This document shows, in pieces, positions 22,201 to 30,733 of a DNA stretch of 32,804 nucleotides. The notes below the pieces were generated by a model. It saw only the letters and a list, made by a program, of their open reading frames with translations, had not been told where the DNA came from and did no database searches. Numbering within the stretch: position 1 is the stretch's first letter; every line of letters starts with the position of its first letter. This DNA is from Candidatus Aenigmarchaeota archaeon CG_4_9_14_3_um_filter_37_18 (GTDB lineage: Archaea > Aenigmatarchaeota > Aenigmatarchaeia > CG10238-14): contig PFTQ01000061.1 in the NCBI GenBank assembly GCA_002789635.1, positions 1-32,804 on the forward strand, in the 5' to 3' direction. Position numbers and translations under genes: made by a program.

Positions 22201-24938
22201 ATTCCTTGGGTATCATTTGTCTCATAAAGAATAGAAAAGTTGTGCTGGGATGTCTTGCTGAGGGTAAAGTTCAGTTCATTCAAGCTTGTAAAATTTTCCC
22301 ATCCTGATGGAGTTAATGTAAAGTTGAGGATTTGGTTGCCTGTGTTTGCGACTAGTATATCGCACAGAGTGCCGGCTGCATTTTTCATAATCACTTCCTG
22401 GCATAAAGTCTGATTGGTTGACCATGTCTGAGCGACTGGCACTGTTATTGTTATGTTTATTGATGTGTTTTCCACGTTTGTATTGTTTACATTGAAGAAC
22501 CCTGTATAAGTCCCGTTAGTATAGCCCTCTGGAATTGAAAAATTAGCAGATATATTCTGCCATGATCCTGATGACAGGGATGTTATGTTTGATGGAAAGG
22601 CTACATTCCATTCGCTTGGAAACCCATAGGATGAGATGTTTAAATCGTGAATGATGTCGTTGCCTGTTGCGTTTATTAGAAAGTAAACTGACTTGTCAGT
22701 GCCTTCATTTATTGTATCAGTAATATTGCCGGGGGTTATTGCTAAAATAGGGTTGGAGCTTATATTCACATAGCTTGTGTTGGTGGAGTTTGAAGTGGAA
22801 TAGTCTAGGTTGTTCCAGTAAACTGTCGCGTTTATTGTATAGTTGGATGGGTTAGCGCCGGCTGATGTGTTTATTATCACATAGCTTATGAATTCAGCAT
22901 TCGGCAGCATGTCTTCGCATGAAATGGTTGTTGAGTTTGAAGTCCAGCTGCTTGGCTTGGAGATATTGATTTCCGCTGAATGCGCAACGCCCTCCCCTGG
23001 ATTTGTTACATTAACTTTGAATAGCAGCGATGGGTAATAATCTTGTGTTATATTGCTGAAGTCGAATGAGTATGGGGTGATGGTTATATTAAGGGAAGTC
23101 TTCGCAGACTCTGAATAAAAGTAATCATCCCCTGTTGCATTGTTGCCCGACTTTGTGGCGTTGCATTGCAGAATATATTTTCCTAGTTGAGTAGGGGCTG
23201 TGAAGTTTATATAGTATGTTCCGTTCCCGCTATCGGTTTTGTTTGTGACTAATGTCCCATTAAAGGAACAGTCTATTGCTGCGGATGATATATATGTATC
23301 ATTCCTGTAATTCCTGACGGTAACTTCAGCAAGCACTTGCCTGCTGGCATAGCCAAACCTGTTGGATATGGATGAGTTTACATTATAGGCATATGTGACA
23401 TTGAATGCTATTGTTGTCTGGTTGATTTCCTGGTTATATACATCATAAATCTTTGCTGTAAAGTTCCAACTGCCTGTGTTTGAGGAAGCAGGGAGCGTAT
23501 AATTGCCCCCAAAAATTTTATCCCCTGCCGAGGAATCATTGTGAAACCCGTCATCAAATAGTTGAATGGTCACATCATCTGAAGTTCCTGATGTTGCATT
23601 GTTTAATACAGCATAAACAGAGCTTGATGTGTTGAACGGATCTTGGGTTATATTAACTCTTAATACCATAGTCTCATTCCTGTTGTAGATTGCCTGGCCG
23701 GTTGTGATGTTTACTATCACATAATGGAATTCAGCAGATCCCAGATTTTTTTGGGCGGGTGAAACAGTCCTGTTTCTGAAATTTTCAAAACTAGTCAATG
23801 AATCGCTCTCGCTAAAAAATAATAAAGCAGCCTGCCTTATCCAGGATGATATAGTGGTTGATGCTGTCAGCTTGATATTCAAAGCGTCATTTATAATATC
23901 TATGCTTGACTTGAAATTGTCAGTGTTGTTCTCCATATAATTGATAATACCCAGCCCCCCATTCCCGCTCAAAGAATAAGCAAACGCTGATGAGAATGGG
24001 TCTATACTCCAAGAAGTTGGCTGGGTATATCCGGCACCACCTGATAATATTCTACCTGAATCTAAAGTCAACGGATAAGGATAATCAGAGCTCCTGCTGA
24101 TGCTTGAGCCGCTCGTGTTTGTCAGGTTTTGGTCTATCTTCACCCAGGAATTATTCTCATAAAAAACATAGTTTTTCCTGATCTGTGATTGGTATGTCTG
24201 CTCATTTGACCCGAAGACAGTTTCATTTCCAACCTGCTGAAAAGTAAGCCTGACAGGGCCCCTATAGACTAGAGTCATATTACCATATAAGTTAAAGCCA
24301 GTGTCTGTTCCATTATTGTAGCCTGAATACTCAGCTGTTTTAGCGCTTGACCCAGCGTTGAAAATAGTTATCCCGTTTTTGATTTTAGCATAATAAAAAC
24401 CAGAAGTCATTGAAGACCTGTTTGTGTCTATCTTCCATTCCATATTTGAGTTGTTGACTTCCAATTCCTCCTCATCCCATGAATAATTCAGGTCTGTCGG
24501 ATAGGTTGGCACTTCTTTTGTTCCATCTTCTTCCTTTGAAAAGTATATATAATAATATCTGGTTGTGCTTGCGTTGGTTGTTCCATTCATTATCCACACA
24601 ACTTCGCCTATTGCATTGTTTGATTTGTTGAAGGATGTGTACTGGTCGAATTGGCTCGGGGCTTCCCTTTTTATATAGCCTGAGGAATTATACTCAATAA
24701 CCCTGACAGAATTGTTGTCGAAATTGCCTCCATCTAAAAGCGAGGTGAAGTTTACTTCCATTTCTATTGGGAGGCTTGTTCTGTTGTAGCTTCCTGTGCT
24801 TATATTGGCAGATGCCCTATAGTTGTAGGTTGAATTCCACCATTGGAATGAACTGTCTTCCCCAAATGCAAGAACTTTAGGGCTAAATAATCCTAAAAAT
24901 AGCATTAGAGCTAAGCAAATTAACGCCCTTTTCTTCAT
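19245..24938 (-). CDS. Giant single-pass surface protein with Ig-like repeats and cytoplasmic coiled coil
   Basis: 1,897 residues. A signal peptide (MKKRALICLALMLFLGLF...VLA) is followed by a DUF2341-like start (QWWNSTYNYRASANIS) and about 1,400 residues of beta-rich, Asn/Ser/Thr-rich sequence with very many N-x-S/T sequons. Within it are NEW3/CARDB-like repeats and two clear tandem repeats (LDFLITIRDNNKQPLDPDSL and KFFVTVYDDNNKLVDAESV). An Ala/Gly/Pro linker at about 1465-1490, a further CARDB-like domain, a coiled-coil stalk, a membrane helix at about 1702-1723 and a 170-residue cytoplasmic coiled coil complete it. The tail has two SHOCT-like hairpins, the last being INKQYENGLINKELMEKLIKRLI-like at the very end. 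This is the topology of a large receptor or S-layer anchor. It is flanked by two cytoplasmic coiled-coil genes. Confidence 0.85.
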   Translation of the reverse strand: MKKRALICLALMLFLGLFSPKVLAFGEDSSFQWWNSTYNYRASANISTGSYNRTSLPIEMEVNFTSLLDGGNFDNNSVRVIEYNSSGYIKREAPSQFDQYTSFNKSNNAIGEVVWIMNGTTNASTTRYYYIYFSKEEDGTKEVPTYPTDLNYSWDEEELEVNNSNMEWKIDTNRSSMTSGFYYAKIKNGITIFNAGSSAKTAEYSGYNNGTDTGFNLYGNMTLVYRGPVRLTFQQVGNETVFGSNEQTYQSQIRKNYVFYENNSWVKIDQNLTNTSGSSISRSSDYPYPLTLDSGRILSGGAGYTQPTSWSIDPFSSAFAYSLSGNGGLGIINYMENNTDNFKSSIDIINDALNIKLTASTTISSWIRQAALLFFSESDSLTSFENFRNRTVSPAQKNLGSAEFHYVIVNITTGQAIYNRNETMVLRVNITQDPFNTSSSVYAVLNNATSGTSDDVTIQLFDDGFHNDSSAGDKIFGGNYTLPASSNTGSWNFTAKIYDVYNQEINQTTIAFNVTYAYNVNSSISNRFGYASRQVLAEVTVRNYRNDTYISSAAIDCSFNGTLVTNKTDSGNGTYYINFTAPTQLGKYILQCNATKSGNNATGDDYFYSESAKTSLNITITPYSFDFSNITQDYYPSLLFKVNVTNPGEGVAHSAEINISKPSSWTSNSTTISCEDMLPNAEFISYVIINTSAGANPSNYTINATVYWNNLDYSTSNSTNTSYVNISSNPILAITPGNITDTINEGTDKSVYFLINATGNDIIHDLNISSYGFPSEWNVAFPSNITSLSSGSWQNISANFSIPEGYTNGTYTGFFNVNNTNVENTSINITITVPVAQTWSTNQTLCQEVIMKNAAGTLCDILVANTGNQILNFTLTPSGWENFTSLNELNFTLSKTSQHNFSILYETNDTQGIFYRNYTISSDNGTQTIRTAITVTYGPLVAITSVSPERAEQGSSILINATITDRTQSGLSSVTINVTDPDGNVNTTSMQFLRNDSWTSYYSAYYPSTWGSTLKTGFYNFTVKSIDVLSASNLDTSNFTIYKNLVINMSALSTQYYKCGSGRIYYFIKDLENISLQNTNVTFELKDPSERLIWNNQNQTSTTNSNGTIEPFPTFTITCDDLEGTYKLYSNSTYFDSTTNITLNRTNIYNFTVLTPIEAAIYSDSSAYPNSTLDFLITIRDNNKQPLDPDSLNLTIYNPSKGVEHSANISQMIKLSNATGLYYYSYNISSSTQEGVYLVVLNATKSQSSATATSVFSVTKSKVRVEVDTVPLWYATNAAKFFVTVYDDNNKLVDAESVNLTVYDPDLNPLSVTFTINQFSTGIYYASWTIPSSPINGQYMIKVNASVNGSYAQDITTFRILQGGPFRFEIDAPTTGYIGESMAFTVNATNEGDGPAESQFTCWIDDGITNHSQISWSKLISSGEEYYEQKTILLPSSLSEGAYSLYCQLHVVNGSMGDVFSQDTFLAEVSAPAAPTGPAAAGAPSGGVSGVGIKPSAKTSLKISKIYPSLIQMERGAAEYLIIFVENDGGNDLNDIDGIIEGIDSTWVQTIQKIPTLKPGESSSIIKKITVPPSSESKDYQLSIKMSSKEGATDSQPITLRVYQSKKELILPQIEQLKSDLLKMQLQTMELKLKGQNVDSVISLLEEVNKQITEAENYYTLEDYMKSSEQINLGRNTLNKAIYELSILTRAGRVFLDFSTKQILITFFGMTLIVSVFIVGFFLFKQKEEKKRVENIYPAMQKLPIQKQKPYIQNQAGVEIDSIKFLVDDLRNSVEELRNISIEKEESKKDEAEAEKTQEMLEQLEKERSNIKDIIGALDEQHKEKIITKKTYDELKEKNQGLLKIIEEKINDLSIGKAAIEPSLGNEKNQLMSAINKQYENGLINKELMEKLIKRLI

Positions 24939-24949
24939 TCAATCATCTA

Positions 24950-26944
24950 TCAGGTTGGTACCGGTACTTTTTCCTTTGTAATTTCTTCATCCAGATTGTT
25001 TTCTTGAGGGTTTTTCTTTAATTCAGCCGGCTTTTCTGGTTCAGGCTCTTCCTTGGCTTCAGGCTTCTCTTCTTTTTGGGCTTCAGTTTTGGGAGTTTCT
25101 TGCCCTGTTAATTCTTTTGTTTCAGTTTGTTTTGGCTCTTCTTTTGGTTTAGAATTTTCTTCAGCCGATTTCTTCTGCTCTTCTCCGTTGATTTCTGTTT
25201 TTTCTTCAACTAGTTTTTCTAGCTCAGGCTTCTCTTCTTTTGTTTCATCTTGCGTTGGCTCTTCTTTTCCTTCTATTTTTGGCAGGTTCAGATGAATAAG
25301 GCTTTCTCTTCCTTTTGAAACCTTCACTACATAACCCTCTTTTTCAAGATTTCCAATTAATCTGGAAATATAACTCAATTTATCATGATCATAATTTTCC
25401 CTGTAGATAGTTTTGGCTAAATTTTTGATGGGAATGCTGTTCTTTTCCTCGGTAGCTTCAGAGCTGTAAAGCACTGACAGCAATTGCTTCTCTCTTTTTG
25501 ATAAGTTTTCGAATTTCTTATCCTCTGATAATTTCTCCCATATTTCGATGAACTTCGAGCCTTCATGTGATTTTTCTTCTTCCGGCTCTGGAGTTTCTTG
25601 CTCTTGGCCAGCCTTCTGGACTACCCCAGGATTTTCAGGCTCTTTAACTTTCTTCTGTTCGGTTATTTTTTTTGCTTGTTCGCCGATCAGCTTATTCTCT
25701 TCGTTTGTTTTATCTTTCTTTTCTTCTTTTACTTCAGGCGGCTTATTAAAGTCCTCGAATGGGATAATTATTTCCTCTGGATTAAGTAGTGAATCGATCC
25801 TTTCAATCTCGGCAAGATTCTTTTTCCTAACATCCTTGAAAGTTTTGTCGTTTATCAAATTGGATTTGTACTGCTTCTCAATCTCATCCAAAAACCACAT
25901 AATTTTTTCTTTTTTTGCCTCAAGATCTTTCTTCTCATCTTCTTTTGAAGCAAGCTTAGAAGATAGTTTTTGGAGCTGCTCATAAGACCATTCTTTCAAT
26001 AGTTCTGCATTGTCACTGACAGGCTTCAAGGATTCATTAATCTTTCTTTTCATATCTTCCTCAATATCAGATTTAAATTCAGTGAATTTCTTGTCGAACT
26101 CCCTTTGATCCACGAAAGACTCCATCTTTATCTTTAAGAGGTCTATTTCTTTTAGTGAATCTTTGCTCATGTCTTCCAGTTTTTCCAGGGTGTTTACGTA
26201 ATCTCTGATTTCATTTACCCTCTTTTCCATCTCAAAATAAGCATTTTCAGCCTTTGAGGAGAGCACCTCAACCTTCTTTTCTCTTTCATTCATGATTGAT
26301 AGCTTGTCGTTCATCAGGTTGTGAATTTTTATTATATTTTCAAAGTTCCCTATCTTGTCAAGGAGCCTCTGGACTTTCTCAGATTTTTCCCGTATGTCAT
26401 TGATATGGGCTTCATTTTTTTCAAGCCTCCCGTCTTTTTCTAGGGAGCCCTTCTCTATTTTCTGGAGTTTCAGCGTCATTTTTTCAGGCTCTAGAACCTC
26501 CATCACAGATTTAATTTTTTCATATTCAAGGATTACATCTTTTACTTCTTTTTCCCTCTGAAGGAACATAGCCCTCAGCTCCCCTAACTCACCAGACAAT
26601 TTATCTATTCTTTCATCGGTTTTCATTTTAAGGTCTTTTATAAAGTCTATCTGCTGGTTGAATTTCTCAAACATGAACATTATTTTTTCTTTGTCGACTT
26701 CGCCAACAGAAGAGCTTATCTGAGATGTGTCCATGCTTACTTCAGCCTTTGGGGGTTCGGGTTTTTTATTTTCTGGCTGTTCTTCTTCTAATATAAAGTC
26801 AGGAGCCACCCCAGCTGACTGTATCTGGTCCAAAGTTAGAACAGAGCGCTTCTCTAGAGGTGCGCCTACAATCTTTTTTATCTTATTCCCAAATTTTGAG
26901 AATAGTCCATTCCCCTTTCCAGGATTTTCGATATCATCAGGCAT
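24950..26944 (-). CDS. Large coiled-coil protein, FlaC/D-like, with winged-helix domain
   Basis: 664 residues, cytoplasmic. Residues about 85-390 are a long coiled coil; its first part (DKLSGELGELRAMFLQREKEVKDVILEYEKIKSVMEVLEPEKM) resembles archaellum-associated FlaC/FlaD/FlaE proteins. A SHOCT-like hairpin lies at about 348-385 (EIEKQYKSNLINDKTF). After an acidic linker, residues about 461-556 form a winged-helix domain (LSKREKQLLSVLYSSE...YISRLIGNLEKEGYVVKVSKGRESLIHL). The last 100 residues are Pro/Glu/Lys-rich repeats. First gene of the surface-protein operon; no archaellum motor or filament genes accompany it. Confidence 0.75.
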   Translation of the reverse strand: MPDDIENPGKGNGLFSKFGNKIKKIVGAPLEKRSVLTLDQIQSAGVAPDFILEEEQPENKKPEPPKAEVSMDTSQISSSVGEVDKEKIMFMFEKFNQQIDFIKDLKMKTDERIDKLSGELGELRAMFLQREKEVKDVILEYEKIKSVMEVLEPEKMTLKLQKIEKGSLEKDGRLEKNEAHINDIREKSEKVQRLLDKIGNFENIIKIHNLMNDKLSIMNEREKKVEVLSSKAENAYFEMEKRVNEIRDYVNTLEKLEDMSKDSLKEIDLLKIKMESFVDQREFDKKFTEFKSDIEEDMKRKINESLKPVSDNAELLKEWSYEQLQKLSSKLASKEDEKKDLEAKKEKIMWFLDEIEKQYKSNLINDKTFKDVRKKNLAEIERIDSLLNPEEIIIPFEDFNKPPEVKEEKKDKTNEENKLIGEQAKKITEQKKVKEPENPGVVQKAGQEQETPEPEEEKSHEGSKFIEIWEKLSEDKKFENLSKREKQLLSVLYSSEATEEKNSIPIKNLAKTIYRENYDHDKLSYISRLIGNLEKEGYVVKVSKGRESLIHLNLPKIEGKEEPTQDETKEEKPELEKLVEEKTEINGEEQKKSAEENSKPKEEPKQTETKELTGQETPKTEAQKEEKPEAKEEPEPEKPAELKKNPQENNLDEEITKEKVPVPT

Positions 26945-26966
26945 ATGTAATTAATTTATTTTTAGG

Positions 26967-26978
26967 CGATATAAAACT
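26967..26978 (-). promoter_or_regulatory. TATA box of the coiled-coil/surface-protein operon
   Basis: On the minus strand AGTTTTATATCG lies about 25-35 nt before the ATG at 26944, so transcription should begin at or just before that codon, a leaderless message. The 176-bp region to 27120 also drives the divergent kinase operon, whose start is preceded by AAGGGG. Confidence 0.55.
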
Positions 26979-27120
26979 TTTTTGGCCTGTTTTAACCGAC
27001 AATTAATGGCTAAAAAAGCAAATATGATAGAATAAAAAGCTAATCAATGCTTATGCATAACTTTTTCTTTTCACCCAACAAATTATAATTCATTCATTTT
27101 TATTAAATAAAGGGGTAAAA

Positions 27121-27999
27121 ATGGGAATAATAATCCAAAAAATGATGGGATGGGTTTTTATAGTAGGTCTCCTAATCTTTTTTTCCGGCTTAAGTAGCTT
27201 AAATTTAGCTGAAAAATTACTTGCTTTTTTTGTGATAATTTCAATAGGCTTATTCGCTCTTCGATTAATCACAAAGGATCTCATACCAAGGGATAAGCTG
27301 GAAATGGAAATTAAGAAAGTTGACGAGCTTAAATCAGATGCTATAAGGGATGTCTCACATGAATTCAGAAACAATATCTCTTTCATTTTCAATGCTGTCG
27401 GCTTGCTAAAAGATGAAGTTGAAAAATCCAGTCCTGACAAAAGAAGAATAAGAGAACTCTTTAACACGATATCCATGTATTCCAGAAGGTTTGAAAGCCA
27501 AATATCCTCTATCCTGCAGTTCGGGATGCTTGAAAGAATGGAAGATACAGAAAAGGAGAAAGTGGATGTCCCAGCTATTATTAATAATGTTGTGAAGGAG
27601 CACGGGGAAGTTGCCAAAGAAAAAGGATTGAAGATAATAACTAAAATCGAAAAGGTTCCTTACATGCTTGGAAATTCTGAATTAATAAGGACACTAGTCA
27701 GGAACTTGGTGAGCAATGCAGTTAAATTCACTGATAAAGGCTGTGTCAGGATCGCCTGCAAAAAACAGGATAATGATATGATGATATTGGTTGAAGATAC
27801 TGGGGTGGGAATAAAGAAAGAGAATATTGAAAAATTATTCAGGCCATACTCAAAGCTTGACCCGCTCAAGGATGGGATTGGCGTCGGCTTGGTGATATGC
27901 AAAAAGATTGTTAACCTCCATAAAGGAACGATTAAGGTTGAATCAAAACTTGGAAAGGGGACTAAGTTTACCATTCTAATACCGATTAGGGCTTGCTGA
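27121..27999 (+). CDS. Membrane-bound sensor histidine kinase
   Basis: 292 residues. Two hydrophobic helices (about 9-28 and 32-50) with almost no external loop, then the dimerisation helix with phospho-acceptor H80 in DVSHEFRNNI, and the ATPase domain: N box LVRNLVSNAVKFT (N195, N199), G1 VEDTGVGI (D226), F box LFRPYS, G2 DGIGVGLVICKKIV. All kinase residues are intact. With no extracellular sensor domain it must take its signal inside the membrane or from a partner protein. AAGGGG precedes the ATG. It heads a run with two receivers, CheC and CheD, divergent from the surface-protein genes. Confidence 0.92.
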   Translation: MGIIIQKMMGWVFIVGLLIFFSGLSSLNLAEKLLAFFVIISIGLFALRLITKDLIPRDKLEMEIKKVDELKSDAIRDVSHEFRNNISFIFNAVGLLKDEVEKSSPDKRRIRELFNTISMYSRRFESQISSILQFGMLERMEDTEKEKVDVPAIINNVVKEHGEVAKEKGLKIITKIEKVPYMLGNSELIRTLVRNLVSNAVKFTDKGCVRIACKKQDNDMMILVEDTGVGIKKENIEKLFRPYSKLDPLKDGIGVGLVICKKIVNLHKGTIKVESKLGKGTKFTILIPIRAC

Positions 28000-28044
28000 A
28001 TAGGATAATAGATATTTATTTTAAGAATCCCAATATTCTAAAAT

Positions 28045-28410
28045 ATGGTAAAAATACTGATGGTAGAGGACTCTGCTTTTGAGAGGGAGGGAATCAAAAA
28101 TTTCCTGAGGAAATATAATTATATAGACGTAATTGAAGCAGTTGACGGGTATGAAGGGGTCAAAAAATACAAGGAGCAAAAGCCTGATTTAGTTTTATTG
28201 GATTTGAAGCTTCCTGGAATGATGAATGGCTTTGATGTTTTCAGGGAGATCAGAAAAATAAACCCTTCTGCTAAATGCATAGTTGTGAGCATCAACAGGT
28301 CAGACGATATAATAAAGAAAGCCATGGAGATGGGGATAAATTATTACATTGACAAGCCAGTCACAGAATCGAAGCTTATACCTGTTATAAAAGAGGTGCT
28401 TGGGAAATGA
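28045..28410 (+). CDS. CheY-like single-domain response regulator 1
   Basis: 121 residues: acidic pocket E8-D9, phospho-acceptor D53 in PDLVLLDLKLPG, S82 in the Thr/Ser position and K104 in YIDKPV. A stand-alone receiver with no output domain, likely phosphorylated by the kinase encoded 45 bp upstream. It overlaps the second receiver gene by 4 bp (ATGA). A possible TATA element in the 45-bp gap may allow separate expression. Confidence 0.93.
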   Translation: MVKILMVEDSAFEREGIKNFLRKYNYIDVIEAVDGYEGVKKYKEQKPDLVLLDLKLPGMMNGFDVFREIRKINPSAKCIVVSINRSDDIIKKAMEMGINYYIDKPVTESKLIPVIKEVLGK

Positions 28411-28766
28411 AAAAAATACTGATTGCCGACGACTCCTTTTTTGTAAAGAAATCCTTGACAGATATTTTAAACCATGCCGGCTATAAAAATATAATCACGG
28501 CTTCTGACGGAGCTGAGGCGATTGAAAAATACATAAAAGAAAAGCCTGACCTTATTTTTTTGGATATTATAATGGATAAAAAAAATGGGATTGAAGTCCT
28601 TGAAGAAATCAGGGAAGAAGACACTGAAACCCGTGTGGTGATGCTGACAATAATTGGGCAGAGGGAAATTTTAAGCAGGGTCTTAGCTCTTGGAGTTTCA
28701 GAATATATTGTGAAGCCTTTCAACGAGGAGAGAATCCTGTCTGTCGTAAAAAAAATTCTTGAATAA
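28407..28766 (+). CDS. CheY-like single-domain response regulator 2
   Basis: 119 residues: D8-D9 pocket, phospho-acceptor D53 in PDLIFLDIIMDKKNG, T81 and K103 in YIVKPF. All receiver residues present; no output domain. It differs from the first receiver in loop sequence (MDKKNG instead of LPGMMNG), so the two probably contact different targets. Start overlaps the previous stop and its end overlaps the CheC frame by 8 bp. Confidence 0.93.
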   Translation: MKKILIADDSFFVKKSLTDILNHAGYKNIITASDGAEAIEKYIKEKPDLIFLDIIMDKKNGIEVLEEIREEDTETRVVMLTIIGQREILSRVLALGVSEYIVKPFNEERILSVVKKILE

Positions 28767-29421
28767 AGTGGTATTTTTGGCTGAGATAAACAAGCAATTC
28801 CTTGAAGAAAGCAAAATGAAAGAAATCATCACCAAGAGCGCAGAAGATATGATAGAATCATTGTCAACAATCATGAACAAAAAACTGAATATAATTAGCG
28901 TGGATATTCTTGACTTGAGATTGGAAGATGTAATTCAAAAAATTGGAAAGCCTGATGATATGCATGGATGCATTCAGGTGGAAATCTTCGGAAAATCTGA
29001 GATAAAGAATTCAATGCTGGGTCATTTCCTGCTGCTTATGGATCATGAAAGCATGAAAAAATTCATATCTCTTGCCGGAAGAGAAGAATCTGATGGGTTT
29101 AAAAAACACCTAGACTTTTTCAGGGAGGTTGGGAATATAACCTCCGGATCTTTTTTGAGATTAATTTCTGAGTCGCTTAAATTCGAGTTCAGGGAGTCGC
29201 TGCCAGATTTTTGCTATGACATGCTTGGATCTTGCATGGACTCAGTCTTATGCTCGATTGCTGCTACATCAGAGAAAAGCCTGATTTTTAAAGCTGTTAT
29301 AGGAATGGATGGCTTGAAAATGAATGCAATGCTGCTGTTTTATCCGGATATTTATAATTTGATTGATTTAGTGAGGGAGTCAAGTAAACAACCCACGTTT
29401 AAAAACGGAGGCTTTCCATAG
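28759..29421 (+). CDS. cheC: CheC/CheX-like phosphatase, C-terminus altered by IS insertion
   Basis: About 220 residues. The phosphatase signature [D/S]xxxExxNx22P is present once: D119, E123, N126 and P149 in DFFREVGNITSG...SLP. In CheC such sites remove phosphate from CheY-P. The equivalent first site is not recognisable, so this is a one-site protein. Start is uncertain: TTG 28759 or GTG 28768. The last eight or so residues (PTFKNGGFP) are encoded by the end of the inserted TnpB element, so the native C-terminus was replaced. Confidence 0.8.
   Translation: MNKVVFLAEINKQFLEESKMKEIITKSAEDMIESLSTIMNKKLNIISVDILDLRLEDVIQKIGKPDDMHGCIQVEIFGKSEIKNSMLGHFLLLMDHESMKKFISLAGREESDGFKKHLDFFREVGNITSGSFLRLISESLKFEFRESLPDFCYDMLGSCMDSVLCSIAATSEKSLIFKAVIGMDGLKMNAMLLFYPDIYNLIDLVRESSKQPTFKNGGFP
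29392..29411. repeat. Right-end hairpin of the TnpB element
   Basis: CCCACGTTTAAAAACGGAGG folds with CGTTT/AAACG as the core stem and partly paired flanks. It lies against the tnpB stop codon and within the last codons of cheC. Confidence 0.6.
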
Positions 29422-30658
29422 GTGATTCAAAATGTTGCACAGCAATTTTAAAACCAACCGCATCTGGACGGAAGAGCAAGTTTACTTTTGCTCCAGTCTT
29501 GGAACCCTGGATAGAACTCAAGTTAGTGAGACTGTGAGTAATGTTCCGCTCCAAGACAGATTTTATAGCAATAGCCAAAGAGGCTTTTCTGTCGCTATTC
29601 ACGACCTGACCACACTTCCTGCATTTATACAAAACATAATTCACCGAACTATGCCCATTATTGATTTCACCGCATTTGTAGCACCACTTGGAAGTGTGAT
29701 AAGGATCAACCTCGTGAACAGGAACTTGAAACATTTCAGAATTAGATTTAAGGAATTCTGTGAATTTACCATAAGGAATTATGTTGATTTTTTTGTTAGC
29801 TTTTTTGTTGAATTGGCCTCTTCTGCCTTTCAAATTCTTAAGCTTTTCAACAGAAATATAGGCGTTGTAAGATTTGGCAAGATTAATAATTTCTTTTGCA
29901 ATTTGACCGCTTCTTGTTTTAACAAAATTAAATTGTTTGTGTTTAAGCCTTCTCAAACTCTTTTTGGCTCTATCAGAACCCTTATCAGCAAGGCTTTTGA
30001 GATAATCTCTCCTTTTTGTATATTTTCTTTGCCTAAAAGCAACATCACGACCAAAATAGAGCTGTTTAACTACTTTGGAGTTTTCAATGTCAAAAACAGA
30101 AACAGCAGCAAGAGTAGAAGAGCCAATATCAACACCTACAACATATTTTTGGTCGATTGTTTTTTTAGCAAATTCTTTTTCGAGAACTACAGAAATTCTA
30201 CCATCCATCAAAAGAGAAATGTTGTCAAAACTCCAGCCATCTTTAAGAAACATTTGAAATCTTTGAAATTGCTTGTCAGTCTTGACAGGAAGAACAAAAG
30301 TCTTTTTAGGGGAATAAGTAACCTTAAAGCATGGATTTCCTCTTTCAGTCTCAATAAACTTAAACCATCTTTTGTTAAGCCTGATAGAGCATTTAGTGAA
30401 TTTACAACCTTTACTAAGAATATCTTTTCTGCTTTTCCAGATATCTTTTCTAGCTTCTTGAACAATATCGCTTGGAAGGAAGGAGGTTTGTCTTATGTTT
30501 GAATATGTCAGATGGTGTAGATGCGTAGCTGAAAGTGCTAAAGGCAAATCTAAACAGTGCTGGTCAAGAACTTTCAAATATTCGGAAAAGAAACTGTTAA
30601 ATATATTAGACTTATTTCTTGTTAATTCTAAATTATTTAAAACTATGCACTTTCTCAC
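29399..30658 (-). CDS. tnpB: TnpB RNA-guided nuclease (IS605 OrfB)
   Basis: About 419 residues. RuvC nuclease residues are D177 (VVGVDIGSSTLAAV), E271 (ISVEKLKNLKG) and D356 (VNSDRKASLAIA), numbered from GTG 30658. A zinc finger CYKCGEINN...YKCRKCG (C326, C329, C346, C349) lies between the second and third. TnpB uses a transposon-encoded RNA to cut DNA and favours element retention. An ATG at 30730 lies inside the left-end hairpin, so a later start near VRKCIVLNNLELT is preferred. All catalytic residues are intact, so it may be active. Confidence 0.9.
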   Translation of the reverse strand: MRKCIVLNNLELTRNKSNIFNSFFSEYLKVLDQHCLDLPLALSATHLHHLTYSNIRQTSFLPSDIVQEARKDIWKSRKDILSKGCKFTKCSIRLNKRWFKFIETERGNPCFKVTYSPKKTFVLPVKTDKQFQRFQMFLKDGWSFDNISLLMDGRISVVLEKEFAKKTIDQKYVVGVDIGSSTLAAVSVFDIENSKVVKQLYFGRDVAFRQRKYTKRRDYLKSLADKGSDRAKKSLRRLKHKQFNFVKTRSGQIAKEIINLAKSYNAYISVEKLKNLKGRRGQFNKKANKKINIIPYGKFTEFLKSNSEMFQVPVHEVDPYHTSKWCYKCGEINNGHSSVNYVLYKCRKCGQVVNSDRKASLAIAIKSVLERNITHSLTNLSSIQGSKTGAKVNLLFRPDAVGFKIAVQHFESPMESLRF

Positions 30659-30712
30659 AATCTCACTACTATTGATTAGGAGCAGGCATTCTAATAGTTT
30701 GCCGCAATTCCT

Positions 30713-30733
30713 CCCATGCCTAAAGAACATGGG
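30713..30733. repeat. Left-end hairpin of the TnpB element
   Basis: CCCATG (30713-30718) and CATGGG (30728-30733) pair perfectly around a 9-nt loop, the subterminal palindrome expected at the left end of IS605-type elements. Confidence 0.65.

Noticed and set aside
25548..25985. Plus-strand Ser/Phe-rich open frame opposite the coiled-coil gene
   Set aside because: Composition is simply the reverse complement of Glu/Lys-rich coiled-coil codons.
24950..26944. Reading the coiled-coil gene as part of an archaellum operon
   Set aside because: Only FlaC/D-like coiled-coil resemblance; no archaellin, FlaI, FlaJ, FlaH, FlaF or FlaG genes in the window.
29432..30502. Long plus-strand open frame of about 356 codons opposite tnpB
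   Set aside because: It is antisense to a TnpB with complete RuvC and zinc-finger motifs and has no domain character of its own; Phe/Asn/Lys-rich composition is that of a shadow frame.
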